A stretch of DNA of 64,000 nucleotides from NCBI GenBank assembly GCA_047626725.1, contig JBLHSG010000012.1:51852-115851 (forward strand), read 5' to 3'. Below the pieces are notes generated by a model. That model saw only the letters and a program-made list of their open reading frames with translations. It was not told the DNA's origin and made no database searches. This stretch comes from Ascidiaceihabitans sp034111945. GTDB lineage: Bacteria > Pseudomonadota > Alphaproteobacteria > Rhodobacterales > Rhodobacteraceae. A program made the translations under genes and the position numbers. How positions within the stretch are numbered: position 1 is the first letter of the stretch; each line of letters begins with the position of its first letter. Positions 1 to 8,060 of this stretch are shown in pieces.

Positions 1-1243
1 CTAGATCGCCTTGGGCAATCGCAGCTTCGAGGTCGGCGCGTTTCACTTTGATCACGCGGGCAACACGACGCGGCACGTCGTTGGGGGCAGGTGCTGCCAC
101 AACTTCGGCTTCGATTTTTGTGTCTTCGGTTTTTGCGTCCTGGCTGTCATCAAACAAGTTCGCGTCAGGCATCGCATCGCCGTCATCCGCATCATCATCA
201 TCCGTGAGGGACGCGAGGATTGATGCAATGTCATCGTCGTCTTGATCTTCGGTGACAGGTTCAACAGGCGCTTCGGCGATATCATCGGCGGCAAGTGCGG
301 CTTCGATGTCGGCCAGTGCGTTTGCAGCAACCGAATCGTCTGCGGCTGTTTCCACAACATCTGCGGGCTGGGCTGCGTATTCTTCGGCATGCTCGTCTTC
401 GCTGTAGTCGTCGTCATCGTCTGATGCATTGTCCGCTTGGGACACAACGGCGCGAATACGGTCAAGTTTTGCGGCAATGCTGTCTGCTGGTGCGTCATCT
501 GCAACAACAAGCTCTGCTTCGTCTTCGATGTCGTCGTCGCCCGCGTCACCGGCAAAGAATGCCTCGGCTTGTGGCAGTTCAGCAGCCAAATCGCGTGGGT
601 TGCGTGGGGCGTCTGATGCAGCGGCGTGGGCGATCAGAGCGGACAGGCCCAGATCAGCGTCATCGTCGTCGGATGCGGCGTTTTCGGCTTTAATGTCGGC
701 TTCAACTTTGGCAGCTTTTGCAGCTTCAAGTGCACGGGCGGCTTCTGCTTCTGCTTTAGCTTCTGCTGCGGCTTTGTCTGCTGCGGCCTGTGCTTGTGCA
801 GCTGCAATCGCGTCGCGCTCGGCTTTTGCGTCTGCTTCGGCTTGAACACGTTGTTGTTCTGCCAATGCTTCGGCTGCGGCCTTTTCGGCTCTTTCAGCTT
901 CGGCATGATCTGCTTTGGCGCGTGCGGCGGCGGCCAGTGCGGCGTCATCAACCGCTGGCGCGGTGTCAGCCACGGCGTCGTCATCTGATTCTGCCGCACT
1001 CAGGTAAATCTTACCTTCGTGATGGCGTGCTTCGACCCGGCGCGAAATCTCGCGTTCAGCAATGCGTTGCAGCATTTCTGCATCGGGTTGCGGGGGTTCC
1101 GCCCCGAAATATCGGTCATCTGATGCCAGATCGCGGAAATACTCGGCGATCGCCTTCATGGTGCCGAATGAATCGTCGAATCCTTCCAACGTGCACGAGA
1201 AAGTGCCGTAGGATACTGTTAAAATCTTGTTGTTACTTATCAT
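1..1243 (-). CDS. Long acidic, alanine-rich coiled-coil protein, partial (C-terminus beyond the left edge)
   Basis: An open minus-strand frame runs without a stop from the ATG at 1243 off the left edge (about 414 residues visible). The first ~75 residues form a compact block (starts MISNNKILTVSYGTFSCTLE, then a FDDSFGTMKAIAEYFRDLA-type stretch) that I recognise from Rhodobacterales proteins of unknown function, sometimes mislabelled as chemotaxis proteins. The middle is an Ala/Glu/Lys heptad-like coiled coil (roughly residues 120-200), then a very acidic linker with several runs of Asp. Near the edge the chain becomes basic (RRVARVIKVKRADLEAAIAQ), suggesting another conserved segment further on. 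A GAGG lies about 11 bases before the ATG. No signal peptide or membrane segment is seen. Function unknown; chemotaxis is not supported. Confidence 0.8.
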   Translation of the reverse strand, partial: MISNNKILTVSYGTFSCTLEGFDDSFGTMKAIAEYFRDLASDDRYFGAEPPQPDAEMLQRIAEREISRRVEARHHEGKIYLSAAESDDDAVADTAPAVDDAALAAAARAKADHAEAERAEKAAAEALAEQQRVQAEADAKAERDAIAAAQAQAAADKAAAEAKAEAEAARALEAAKAAKVEADIKAENAASDDDDADLGLSALIAHAAASDAPRNPRDLAAELPQAEAFFAGDAGDDDIEDEAELVVADDAPADSIAAKLDRIRAVVSQADNASDDDDDYSEDEHAEEYAAQPADVVETAADDSVAANALADIEAALAADDIAEAPVEPVTEDQDDDDIASILASLTDDDDADDGDAMPDANLFDDSQDAKTEDTKIEAEVVAAPAPNDVPRRVARVIKVKRADLEAAIAQGDL

Positions 1244-1385
1244 AGGATGCTCGTCCTCTGCGGTGGTGCAGTCATCTGTTTACCTTGTTAGGAGGGGCAA
1301 AAGCTGTCCGAATCTGTGCCCATGACGGTATCATTTCACGGCGAGAATGTGGCCAGTTTCCTAAATTGGGGTTAAATACACGATA

Positions 1386-2051
1386 ATGAAAGCGATTGTT
1401 CACAGTTTAGAACCAATCACGCTGGTTGGCGGCGGTCCCGTGGCATCAGCCGATTTGACCGAGGCATTAACTATAGCACATTTGTGTGTTGCTGCCGATG
1501 GGGGCGCGCAGGCGGCATTAATAAACGGTGTAATGCCTGACGCTGTGATAGGCGATTTTGATTCAATTACGCCTGATGTGCTGGCAAAAATCCCGTCTGA
1601 CCGGCTGCACAAGATACCAGAGCAAAACAGCACCGACTTTGACAAAGCCTTGCGGCACATTTCGGCCCCCGTGGTTATTGCGGTCGGGTTTGCAGGTGGG
1701 CGCGTTGATCATCAATTGGCCGCGTTTCACACCTTGCTGCGGCATGCGGATCGACACTGTATTATAGTAGGGGCCGAAGAAATCGTGTTTCACTGTCCTG
1801 CGCACATCGCGGTGCCCTTGGAAAAAGATCAAATCGTGTCGTTGTTTCCCATGGGTCCGGTGACGGGGCGTTCGACGGGATTGCAATGGCCGATTGATGG
1901 CTTGGAATTTGCGCCTGCAACGTTTGTGGGCACGTCAAATCGCAGCATTGGTCCTATCGAACTGTGGATGGACATGCCGGGAATGCTGTGCATTTTGCCG
2001 CGCGATAGTCTGGCTGCCGTTACGCGTGCTCTGGCACAATTGGTGGATTAA
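1386..2051 (+). CDS. thiN: Thiamine diphosphokinase
   Basis: Transfers a diphosphate group from ATP to thiamine, giving the cofactor ThDP in the cytoplasm. The 221-residue protein has the family motifs in order: VGGGP near residue 14, CVAADGGAQAAL near 38, the metal/nucleotide motif IGDFDS near 55, STDFDKAL near 80, and GGRVDH near 103. The length matches the single-domain bacterial enzyme. The start has no strong ribosome site; ATG at 1386 follows an AT-rich stretch. Its last 32 bases overlap the 3-prime end of the convergent EamA gene. No TPP riboswitch was recognised upstream. ThDP is used by several enzymes, including the decarboxylase-like gene at 30.8 kb, but nothing links them genetically. 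Confidence 0.9.
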   Translation: MKAIVHSLEPITLVGGGPVASADLTEALTIAHLCVAADGGAQAALINGVMPDAVIGDFDSITPDVLAKIPSDRLHKIPEQNSTDFDKALRHISAPVVIAVGFAGGRVDHQLAAFHTLLRHADRHCIIVGAEEIVFHCPAHIAVPLEKDQIVSLFPMGPVTGRSTGLQWPIDGLEFAPATFVGTSNRSIGPIELWMDMPGMLCILPRDSLAAVTRALAQLVD

Positions 2052-2973
2052 GGCGTTCTTCGCGCGCAGTTTGGCGTTCGCGCAGGATCACATACAGACC
2101 AGCCCCGATTGTGATCAGAATACCGACCGCCGCCAATCCGTTTGGCAAATCCTGAAACACCAGAAATCCGATGATCGTCGCAATCGGGATTTCCAGATAT
2201 TGCATCGGGGCCAAAGTTGCCGATGGCGCATAGCGCAGCGACCACGTCATTAACAAATGCGCGACGCTGCCCAAAACACCGATGCTGAGTAACAGCTGCC
2301 ATTCAAACGCGGTCGGTGCGACCAGCTGCATCATCGGAATATCGCGGCCATAGGCGAATGCAAACATCGGCAACATGATCGCCATGGCAATAACGCCGCT
2401 GACAGCCTGTAGGGCAATGGGGTCGGTTTCCTTTGCGATCTGGCGCGTGACCAACATAAAGACCGAGAAATTCACCGCGACCCCCAAAGGCAACAATGCA
2501 GGCCAGCCAACTTCGACAAAGCTGGGCTGAACAACCAGTAGCGTGCCGGCAAACCCAACCAGACAGGCAATCAGACGGCGCGGGCCCACAACTTCGTTCA
2601 GGACATATTTGCCCAGCAACAACATCAGGAACGGCATCACAAACGCGATGGCCACAGCGTCAGCCAGCGGCAAGTATTGCAGGGCCGTAAACATCATGCC
2701 GATGCCAATGATATGCAGTATAGTGCGCGCAATAACCAAATGCAGAATACGCCCCGACGTGCGCCACGCACGTTTGGTCAGCCACACAACCGGAATCAGA
2801 ACAATCGCCTGCACGGCAAAGCGCACCAGCAGCAGTTCGCCCAAAGGCACGGATTGCCCAAGAATCTTTGCAATCGCGTCGCCCATCGGGGCAACCACGC
2901 AAAAGCCAAGCATCAAAAAGACACCGAGGAGAGGTTTATCTTGGGTCATTGTGGATACGCTAGGCGCGGACAT
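2020..2973 (-). CDS. EamA/DMT-family transporter, tandem copy 1
   Basis: Inner-membrane carrier of the drug/metabolite transporter superfamily: 317 residues, about ten hydrophobic helices in two EamA repeats. Characteristic stretches are PLADAVAIAFVMPFL in repeat 1 and LAPMQYLEIPIATIIGFLVF in repeat 2. It is clearly homologous to the next gene (both share the GFxGxLLVxQPSFxExG segment), so the two look like a tandem duplication. A second ATG, eight codons in, would also fit. The tail (residues ~300-317) is hydrophilic and overlaps thiN on the other strand. Substrate unknown; beside L-serine dehydratase an amino-acid-type substrate is conceivable, but that is inference. Confidence 0.85.
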   Translation of the reverse strand: MSAPSVSTMTQDKPLLGVFLMLGFCVVAPMGDAIAKILGQSVPLGELLLVRFAVQAIVLIPVVWLTKRAWRTSGRILHLVIARTILHIIGIGMMFTALQYLPLADAVAIAFVMPFLMLLLGKYVLNEVVGPRRLIACLVGFAGTLLVVQPSFVEVGWPALLPLGVAVNFSVFMLVTRQIAKETDPIALQAVSGVIAMAIMLPMFAFAYGRDIPMMQLVAPTAFEWQLLLSIGVLGSVAHLLMTWSLRYAPSATLAPMQYLEIPIATIIGFLVFQDLPNGLAAVGILITIGAGLYVILRERQTAREERLNPPIVPEHA

Positions 2974-3043
2974 TCACAATTGCAATTGGCGGATTACGGC
3001 CAATCCTTGTGCTGTTTGGCAACAACTTTGACGCGAATTGGCG

Positions 3044-3952
3044 TCAGCCTTGATCTGGATGTAAATGCGTCTGTCGTTCGCGGGCCAAAACATACAATCC
3101 TGCGCCCACAATGATCGCCACGCCCAGAAATGTCAGGGGTCCCGGCACGTCGGCAAAAACCAGATAGCCAAGGGCGGTCGCTGCGACAATTTCCAAGTAT
3201 TGTAAGGGGGCGAGGGTGCTTGCCGGTGCGCGCGCCAAGGCGAAACTGATCAGCAGATGTGCGATGGTCGCCATAACCCCGACGCCCAGCATCATCCACA
3301 GGCCAAACTGCGAGGGCCACACAGGGTCAAGGCTGGCAATGTTGGTGCCGTTCGCCAGCGCCAAAACCGGCAAGGCAATCACGATGGCAGCCAGCGCGGT
3401 GTAGGCCTGCATGGTTACGGGGTGCATGCGCTGGGCCATCTGGCGGGTCAGCACCATGTAAACTGCGAACGTCGCGGCAGTGCCCAACGGCAAAAACGCC
3501 ACCGGTCCGATTTCGGCAAAACTGGGCTGGATCACCAACAGCGCGCCACCAAACCCGACAAAACACGCCATGATGCGGCGCATGCCGATCTGTTCCTTTA
3601 GGATCCACGCGCCCAACAGGGTCAAAAAGAACGGTTCGACAAAAAAGATCGCGATGGCATCGGCAATGGGCATGGCCCGCAGCGCCGTAAAGAAAAGCCC
3701 CGTCGCGATCATAATCAGCGCGGCGCGGGCCAAATGCAGTCCGACCTCGCGCATGTCAGGGCGATGCAGCGCGCCCAGCACAATCGCGATGGGCAACAAC
3801 AGCGACGCTTGAACAATAAACCGCCCCGCTGTGACCTGCCCAACGGGGATGTCATTTGGCACCAGTTTGGCAAACACATCAATGCCGGGGGCAAGGGACG
3901 CGCCCAGTGCCATCAACACAACGCCGCCAATAACCGAGGGCTGTTTGTTCAT
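3044..3952 (-). CDS. EamA/DMT-family transporter, tandem copy 2
   Basis: 302-residue membrane protein with two EamA repeats and about ten helices (PIADAIAIFFVEPFF in repeat 1, LAPLQYLEIVAATALGYLVF in repeat 2). The start lies 4 bases after the serine dehydratase stop on the same strand, so the two are very likely co-transcribed. The downstream paralogue (2020-2973) follows after 70 bases. DMT carriers commonly export small metabolites or amino acids; export of serine, threonine or a related compound would suit the neighbourhood but is not shown by the sequence. Confidence 0.85.
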   Translation of the reverse strand: MNKQPSVIGGVVLMALGASLAPGIDVFAKLVPNDIPVGQVTAGRFIVQASLLLPIAIVLGALHRPDMREVGLHLARAALIMIATGLFFTALRAMPIADAIAIFFVEPFFLTLLGAWILKEQIGMRRIMACFVGFGGALLVIQPSFAEIGPVAFLPLGTAATFAVYMVLTRQMAQRMHPVTMQAYTALAAIVIALPVLALANGTNIASLDPVWPSQFGLWMMLGVGVMATIAHLLISFALARAPASTLAPLQYLEIVAATALGYLVFADVPGPLTFLGVAIIVGAGLYVLARERQTHLHPDQG

Positions 3953-3956
3953 AAAA

Positions 3957-5330
3957 TCAGCAATTGGGCACGTTCACGGCCAATCCACCCAGGCTGGTTT
4001 CTTTGTATTTCTCGGACATATCGACACCGGTTTGGCGCATGGTTTCGATACAAGCATCCAGCGGCACCAAATGCGTGCCATCCCCGCGCAGGGCCAATGA
4101 CGCGGCCGACACTGCCTTGATTGCGCCTAGGCCGTTGCGTTCGATGCAGGGCACCTGAACCAGACCACGCACCGGATCGCAGGTCATGCCAAGGTGGTGT
4201 TCCAGCGCGATTTCAGCGGCGTTTTCGACCTGCTGTGGTGTGCCGCCCATGACGGCGCATAAGGCGGCGGCTGACATTGCAGCGGCTGATCCGACCTCGG
4301 CTTGGCACCCTGCTTCGGCCCCGGAAATCGATGCGTTGTATTTGACCAACCCACCAATCGCGGCGGCGGTCAGCAGGAAATCTTCGACATGGGTTTCGGA
4401 CGCACCCGGCACGTGATCGAGATAATAGCGCAAAGTCGCTGGCAACACGCCCGCCGCGCCATTGGTGGGCGCAGTCACGACCTGACCACCAGCGGCGTTT
4501 TCTTCGTTCACGGCCATCGCGTACATGCTCATCCAGTCGTTGATGGTGTGGGGTGCGGATTGGTTCAAGCCACGTTCGGCCTGCAACGCGTCGTGAATGC
4601 CTTTGGCGCGGCGGCGCACGAACAATCCACCGGGCAAAATGCCGTCGGTTTCCATGCCGCGATTGATGCAATCGTTCATGACTTGCCACAGACGGGCCGT
4701 GCCTTTTTTCAGGCTTTCGTCACAGCCGCGCGAAATTTCATTGGCGCGTTTCATCTGGGCGATGGTTTTGCCCGAGGCGACGGACATTTCTAACATCTCT
4801 GCCGCGGATTTGAACGGGAACGGGATAGGCGCGCCTTCGTCCGTGGCTTTGCCTGCGGCCAATTCCGCCTCGGTCATCACAAATCCGCCGCCGATAGAAT
4901 AGTAGACCTCGCGTAGGATCACATCACCTTGGGCATCGGTCGCCATCAGGATCATGCCATTGGCGTGGCCGTCCAGTTTGGTGTCGTAGTCAAAAATCAG
5001 ATCGACCTTTGGATCGAATTTTAGCGGGGCCAAATCAGGGGGCGTCAGGGTGTTCGTTTCGGTCATCGCTGCCAATGCGGCCTCGGCTTTTTCCGCATCG
5101 TAAGTGTCTGGCGAAAACCCGGCCAATCCTAAAATCGTCGCGCGGTCGGTGGCGTGACCCACACCAGTAAACGCAAGCGATCCGTGCAATGACGCGCGCA
5201 CACCGGCAAATTCAAATGGGGACGCGCGCATGGTGTCCAAGAACCGCGCGGCTGCCACCATGGGGCCCATCGTATGTGATGATGACGGGCCGATGCCGAC
5301 CTTGAACATTTCGAAAACTGACAGGAACAT
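3957..5330 (-). CDS. sdaA: L-serine ammonia-lyase, single-chain [4Fe-4S] type
   Basis: Deaminates L-serine to pyruvate and ammonia in the cytoplasm. The 457-residue chain has both halves of the single-chain enzyme: beta domain first (SSSHTMGPMVAA near residue 16), then the alpha catalytic domain. Three cluster cysteines are present at about 342 (GCQAEVG), 384 (MTCDPVRG) and 395 (PCIERN). The protein ends in VPNC: this C-terminal Cys457 corresponds to the tail cysteine that in the Legionella enzyme enters the active site as fourth cluster ligand and is displaced by substrate. The GST gene ends directly at this start, and an EamA transporter follows after 4 bases, indicating one operon. Confidence 0.95.
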   Translation of the reverse strand: MFLSVFEMFKVGIGPSSSHTMGPMVAAARFLDTMRASPFEFAGVRASLHGSLAFTGVGHATDRATILGLAGFSPDTYDAEKAEAALAAMTETNTLTPPDLAPLKFDPKVDLIFDYDTKLDGHANGMILMATDAQGDVILREVYYSIGGGFVMTEAELAAGKATDEGAPIPFPFKSAAEMLEMSVASGKTIAQMKRANEISRGCDESLKKGTARLWQVMNDCINRGMETDGILPGGLFVRRRAKGIHDALQAERGLNQSAPHTINDWMSMYAMAVNEENAAGGQVVTAPTNGAAGVLPATLRYYLDHVPGASETHVEDFLLTAAAIGGLVKYNASISGAEAGCQAEVGSAAAMSAAALCAVMGGTPQQVENAAEIALEHHLGMTCDPVRGLVQVPCIERNGLGAIKAVSAASLALRGDGTHLVPLDACIETMRQTGVDMSEKYKETSLGGLAVNVPNC

Positions 5331-6032
5331 TTATGTGGCACTTCCGCATGATGGGGTGGCAGGGGCAGGGGTGGTAAAGGGATGTTTGCCCAAGCCGTCG
5401 AGCGTTTGCAAGCACGCGCACACCGGCAGGGTTTCGACATGGGCGCATAGATCGGACAGGGCAGGGTAGTTGGTCAAATCAAACCAACTGCGGTCCTGAT
5501 CTGCCGGATAAATCGCAGGCCACCGCAGCAACCCGCACAGGTAAAAATCAAACACCGAAGGGCGCAGGTTTGCAGCCCACGTCGGGCGCTGGCACAGCAG
5601 TTCATTCAAAATGTTAAAATGACCGTGCAGCGCCTTTTGCACCCCATGTCGCAAAGCGGCTTGGTGTGCTGTGTCGTCGCCGATATATTGGTCAGGATAA
5701 AACATCATGCGCTGGGCGGGGTGCACGGTGTTGGACAAAAAGAACACCCATTTCAGGAAATCAGCGCGCGCGGGGTCATCAGGCGCTGGGCCGACACCGC
5801 CGTGCGTATCCGCCAGCCACAATAAAATCGCACCGGTTTCAAAGATCGCACCCTGCGGTGTTTCCAGCGTCGGGATCAGCCCATTGGGGTTCAGCGCGCG
5901 GTATCCAGCGCTTGATTGTTCCTGCGCGCCGCGATCCACCAGAACGGTGTCATAGGCCACATCCAACTGCTCTAACGCCAATCGAATGATCAGCGAGGCG
6001 TTGTCCGGCGCATAGTGCAACACATAAGTCAT
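5331..6032 (-). CDS. Glutathione S-transferase family protein
   Basis: Cytosolic GST-like protein of 233 residues: thioredoxin-fold N-terminus (TYVLHYAPDNASLIIRLAL; NPNGLIPTLET with the cis-proline; ETGAILLWLAD, the glutathione-contacting region), then an all-helical C-terminal domain. The open frame extends 21 codons upstream, but MTYVLHYAPDN matches the family's beginning, so I start at 6032. The stop abuts the sdaA ATG with no gap, suggesting translational coupling. Substrate unknown. The final ~20 residues are Pro/Thr-rich and unlike the usual GST end. Confidence 0.85.
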   Translation of the reverse strand: MTYVLHYAPDNASLIIRLALEQLDVAYDTVLVDRGAQEQSSAGYRALNPNGLIPTLETPQGAIFETGAILLWLADTHGGVGPAPDDPARADFLKWVFFLSNTVHPAQRMMFYPDQYIGDDTAHQAALRHGVQKALHGHFNILNELLCQRPTWAANLRPSVFDFYLCGLLRWPAIYPADQDRSWFDLTNYPALSDLCAHVETLPVCACLQTLDGLGKHPFTTPAPATPSCGSAT

Positions 6033-6120
6033 ACGGTCTGTGATAACCGTGTCGACGCCCGCAAGAGTGCTGCAAAGCGACCCGATGATGTGCAAATCAG
6101 ACTGGGACGCGCACTGGCGA

Positions 6121-6636
6121 TCAGGCTGGCTTGTGAATTTCGAAATACGCGCAGGGTTCGTCGTAATGTGTTTGCACGCCGACGTACCGCATGCCCAACC
6201 GTTTCATCACGTTCTGCGAGGCGGTGTTGTCAGGGTTTGCAACGGCGCAAATGTAATCCGTGCCCACACGGTCAAACCCGAAATCCATCGCGGCCTGACC
6301 TGCCTCTGTGGCATAGCCTTTGCCGTGATACGCCGTCATCAGGCGCCAGCCGATCTCGAGCGGGGCGGATTTGATGTGCGCCAGGTTCTGCACGCAGGCC
6401 GATCCAATCAGGGTATCGCTGTCTTTTAGAAAAATGCTCCACCACCCATAGCCGTTGGTTGCCCAACGGTCTTGCACGCGCGTGATGCTGTCCAACACGT
6501 CAGCGCGCGATTGTGGTGGCCCTAGATAGCGCATGACGTCGGGATCGGAATTCATCGCAAACAGCCCGTCCGCATGGGCGTTTGCAAATGGCTCCATGTA
6601 CAGCCGTTCGGTGGTGATGGTGTGATCATAACTCAT
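6121..6636 (-). CDS. GNAT-family N-acetyltransferase (RimJ/RimL-like)
   Basis: 171 residues in the RimJ/RimL subgroup of acetyl-CoA-dependent acetyltransferases. Visible features are the N-terminal TERLYMEPF strand, LEIGWRLMTAYHGKGYATEA (acetyl-CoA loop, here QxxGxA-like as YHGKGYA) and NPDNTASQNVMKRLGM, typical of motif B. It probably acetylates a protein N-terminus or a small amine, but the substrate cannot be read. It lies upstream of the GST-sdaA cluster on the same strand with an 88-base gap, so co-transcription is possible but not certain. Confidence 0.85.
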   Translation of the reverse strand: MSYDHTITTERLYMEPFANAHADGLFAMNSDPDVMRYLGPPQSRADVLDSITRVQDRWATNGYGWWSIFLKDSDTLIGSACVQNLAHIKSAPLEIGWRLMTAYHGKGYATEAGQAAMDFGFDRVGTDYICAVANPDNTASQNVMKRLGMRYVGVQTHYDEPCAYFEIHKPA

Positions 6637-6796
6637 ACGGGATGTTTAAACCTGTTTGTGCACAAGGTCCACGCCGTCTGGCCTGTGACGTTTGCGCAGC
6701 ACCGGATTTGGCGGTCCTGATTGCGAAACGACCTTTATACTCGCACCCATGCGCACTCTTTCCTATAAGAGCTAAACACCAGGGGGAGTCGTTGTC

Positions 6797-7585
6797 ATGT
6801 CCGGAGAATTGTCACCAATCGACAAGGCGAAATTTGTCGCGGCAAAGCGCGCGGCCGACTTTGTCGAGGACGGCATGCGTGTCGGGCTGGGAACCGGATC
6901 AACTGCGGCATGGTTGGTGCGATGCTTGGGCGAACAGGTCCGCAACGACGGGCTGCGGATCAAAGGTGTTCCGACATCGACCCGCACCGCGCAATTGGCC
7001 CGCGAGGTCGGGATCGAAGTGATCTCTCTTGATGAGGCAAAGTGGCTGGATGTGACCATCGACGGCGCTGACGAATTTGACGGCGATCTGAACCTGATCA
7101 AAGGCGGCGGTGGTGCGTTGTTGCAAGAAAAGATCGTGGCGACCGCGTCTGATCAAATGGTGGTGATCGCGGACATCGGCAAAGAGGTCGAAACCCTCGG
7201 GGCGTTTCCACTGCCGATCGAAGTCATTCCGTTTGGCTGGCAAACCACCCAAGCGCTGATCGAAGAAACCCTGATTTCTATGGACGTCCTTGGGCGCCAA
7301 GCCACCCTGCGCATGAATGGTGACCGCCCGTTTATCACGGACGAAGGCAACCATATCATGGACCTGCATTTGAAACGTATCGGCAACCCGCGCCAGTTGG
7401 CATTGATCATCAACCAAATGCCGGGGGTGGTTGAAAACGGGCTGTTCATTGATATCTGTGACGCTGTGGTCATTGGCTACGGCGATGGCCGGGTCGAGGT
7501 CCGCGATATCAACGAAGGGACGGTCGAAACCGATCGTCTTGATTTTGTCGAGACAGACAATTTGTTCACCGATCTAGCGGAGTAG
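6797..7585 (+). CDS. rpiA: Ribose-5-phosphate isomerase A
   Basis: Interconverts ribose 5-phosphate and ribulose 5-phosphate in the pentose phosphate pathway. The 262-residue sequence has the RpiA signatures: GLGTGSTA near residue 34 (phosphate loop), DGADEFD near 91 (catalytic Asp region) and KGGGGALLQEKIVA near 101 (catalytic Glu and Lys). GGGGAG lies just before the ATG (ccagggggagtcgttgtc then ATG). It is slightly longer than the ~220-residue E. coli enzyme owing to C-terminal residues. The next gene starts 2 bases after the stop, implying one transcript that may run on to glutathione reductase. Confidence 0.95.
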   Translation: MSGELSPIDKAKFVAAKRAADFVEDGMRVGLGTGSTAAWLVRCLGEQVRNDGLRIKGVPTSTRTAQLAREVGIEVISLDEAKWLDVTIDGADEFDGDLNLIKGGGGALLQEKIVATASDQMVVIADIGKEVETLGAFPLPIEVIPFGWQTTQALIEETLISMDVLGRQATLRMNGDRPFITDEGNHIMDLHLKRIGNPRQLALIINQMPGVVENGLFIDICDAVVIGYGDGRVEVRDINEGTVETDRLDFVETDNLFTDLAE

Positions 7586-7587
7586 GC

Positions 7588-8046
7588 ATGAAGCTTAAGC
7601 GATCCGGAATGCAGACAGCCCTGGTGGCGTTGAACCTTGTTTTGGTCAGCGCTGTGGCCGCCCTATACGTGACCGATGCGTTGGACATGGGTGGCGCGTT
7701 CAACTGGGGCGCGTCGATTATATTGTCGGGGTGGGCCACGTTTATCATGCTGAACCTGCTGCGCCGATCGGTCTATGCCGAAATCGAAGACGACGGGCTT
7801 ACGATCCACCGGGTTTTGACGTCGGTTTACATCCCTTGGGGTCAAATGCAGTGGGTCAATATTGTGCCCGACAGCCGCATCAGCCTGATCGCCTATCGCC
7901 GCCGTGATTCCAGCGTGGAATCTTATGCCGGCCTGTCCAATCGCCTGACAGGTGATGACGGCAAGGCGGCGTTGTTGGCGGCCATTCAAAACGCGCGACC
8001 TGACATTCCGACACGGTCGCCAAACGACACAGCAATACCTGAATAA
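7588..8046 (+). CDS. Small membrane protein of unknown function between rpiA and gor
   Basis: 152 residues. Two hydrophobic segments (about 9-30 and 40-60) are followed by a soluble beta-rich part (YAEIEDDGLTIHRVLTSVYIPWGQMQWV, ISLIAYRRRDSS) that resembles the layout of small bacterial PH-like membrane proteins. No catalytic motif is visible. The start follows the rpiA stop by 2 bases and the gor start lies 14 bases beyond its stop, so the three probably form one operon. I do not recognise a named family. Confidence 0.75.
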   Translation: MKLKRSGMQTALVALNLVLVSAVAALYVTDALDMGGAFNWGASIILSGWATFIMLNLLRRSVYAEIEDDGLTIHRVLTSVYIPWGQMQWVNIVPDSRISLIAYRRRDSSVESYAGLSNRLTGDDGKAALLAAIQNARPDIPTRSPNDTAIPE

Positions 8047-8060
8047 ACGGAGCCTTAATA

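Noticed and set aside
52..999. Several minus-strand and plus-strand frames in the first kilobase
   Set aside because: They are shadows of the open frame starting at 1243; their Pro/Thr/Lys-rich composition is typical of frame-shifted reading of an Ala/Glu coiled coil.
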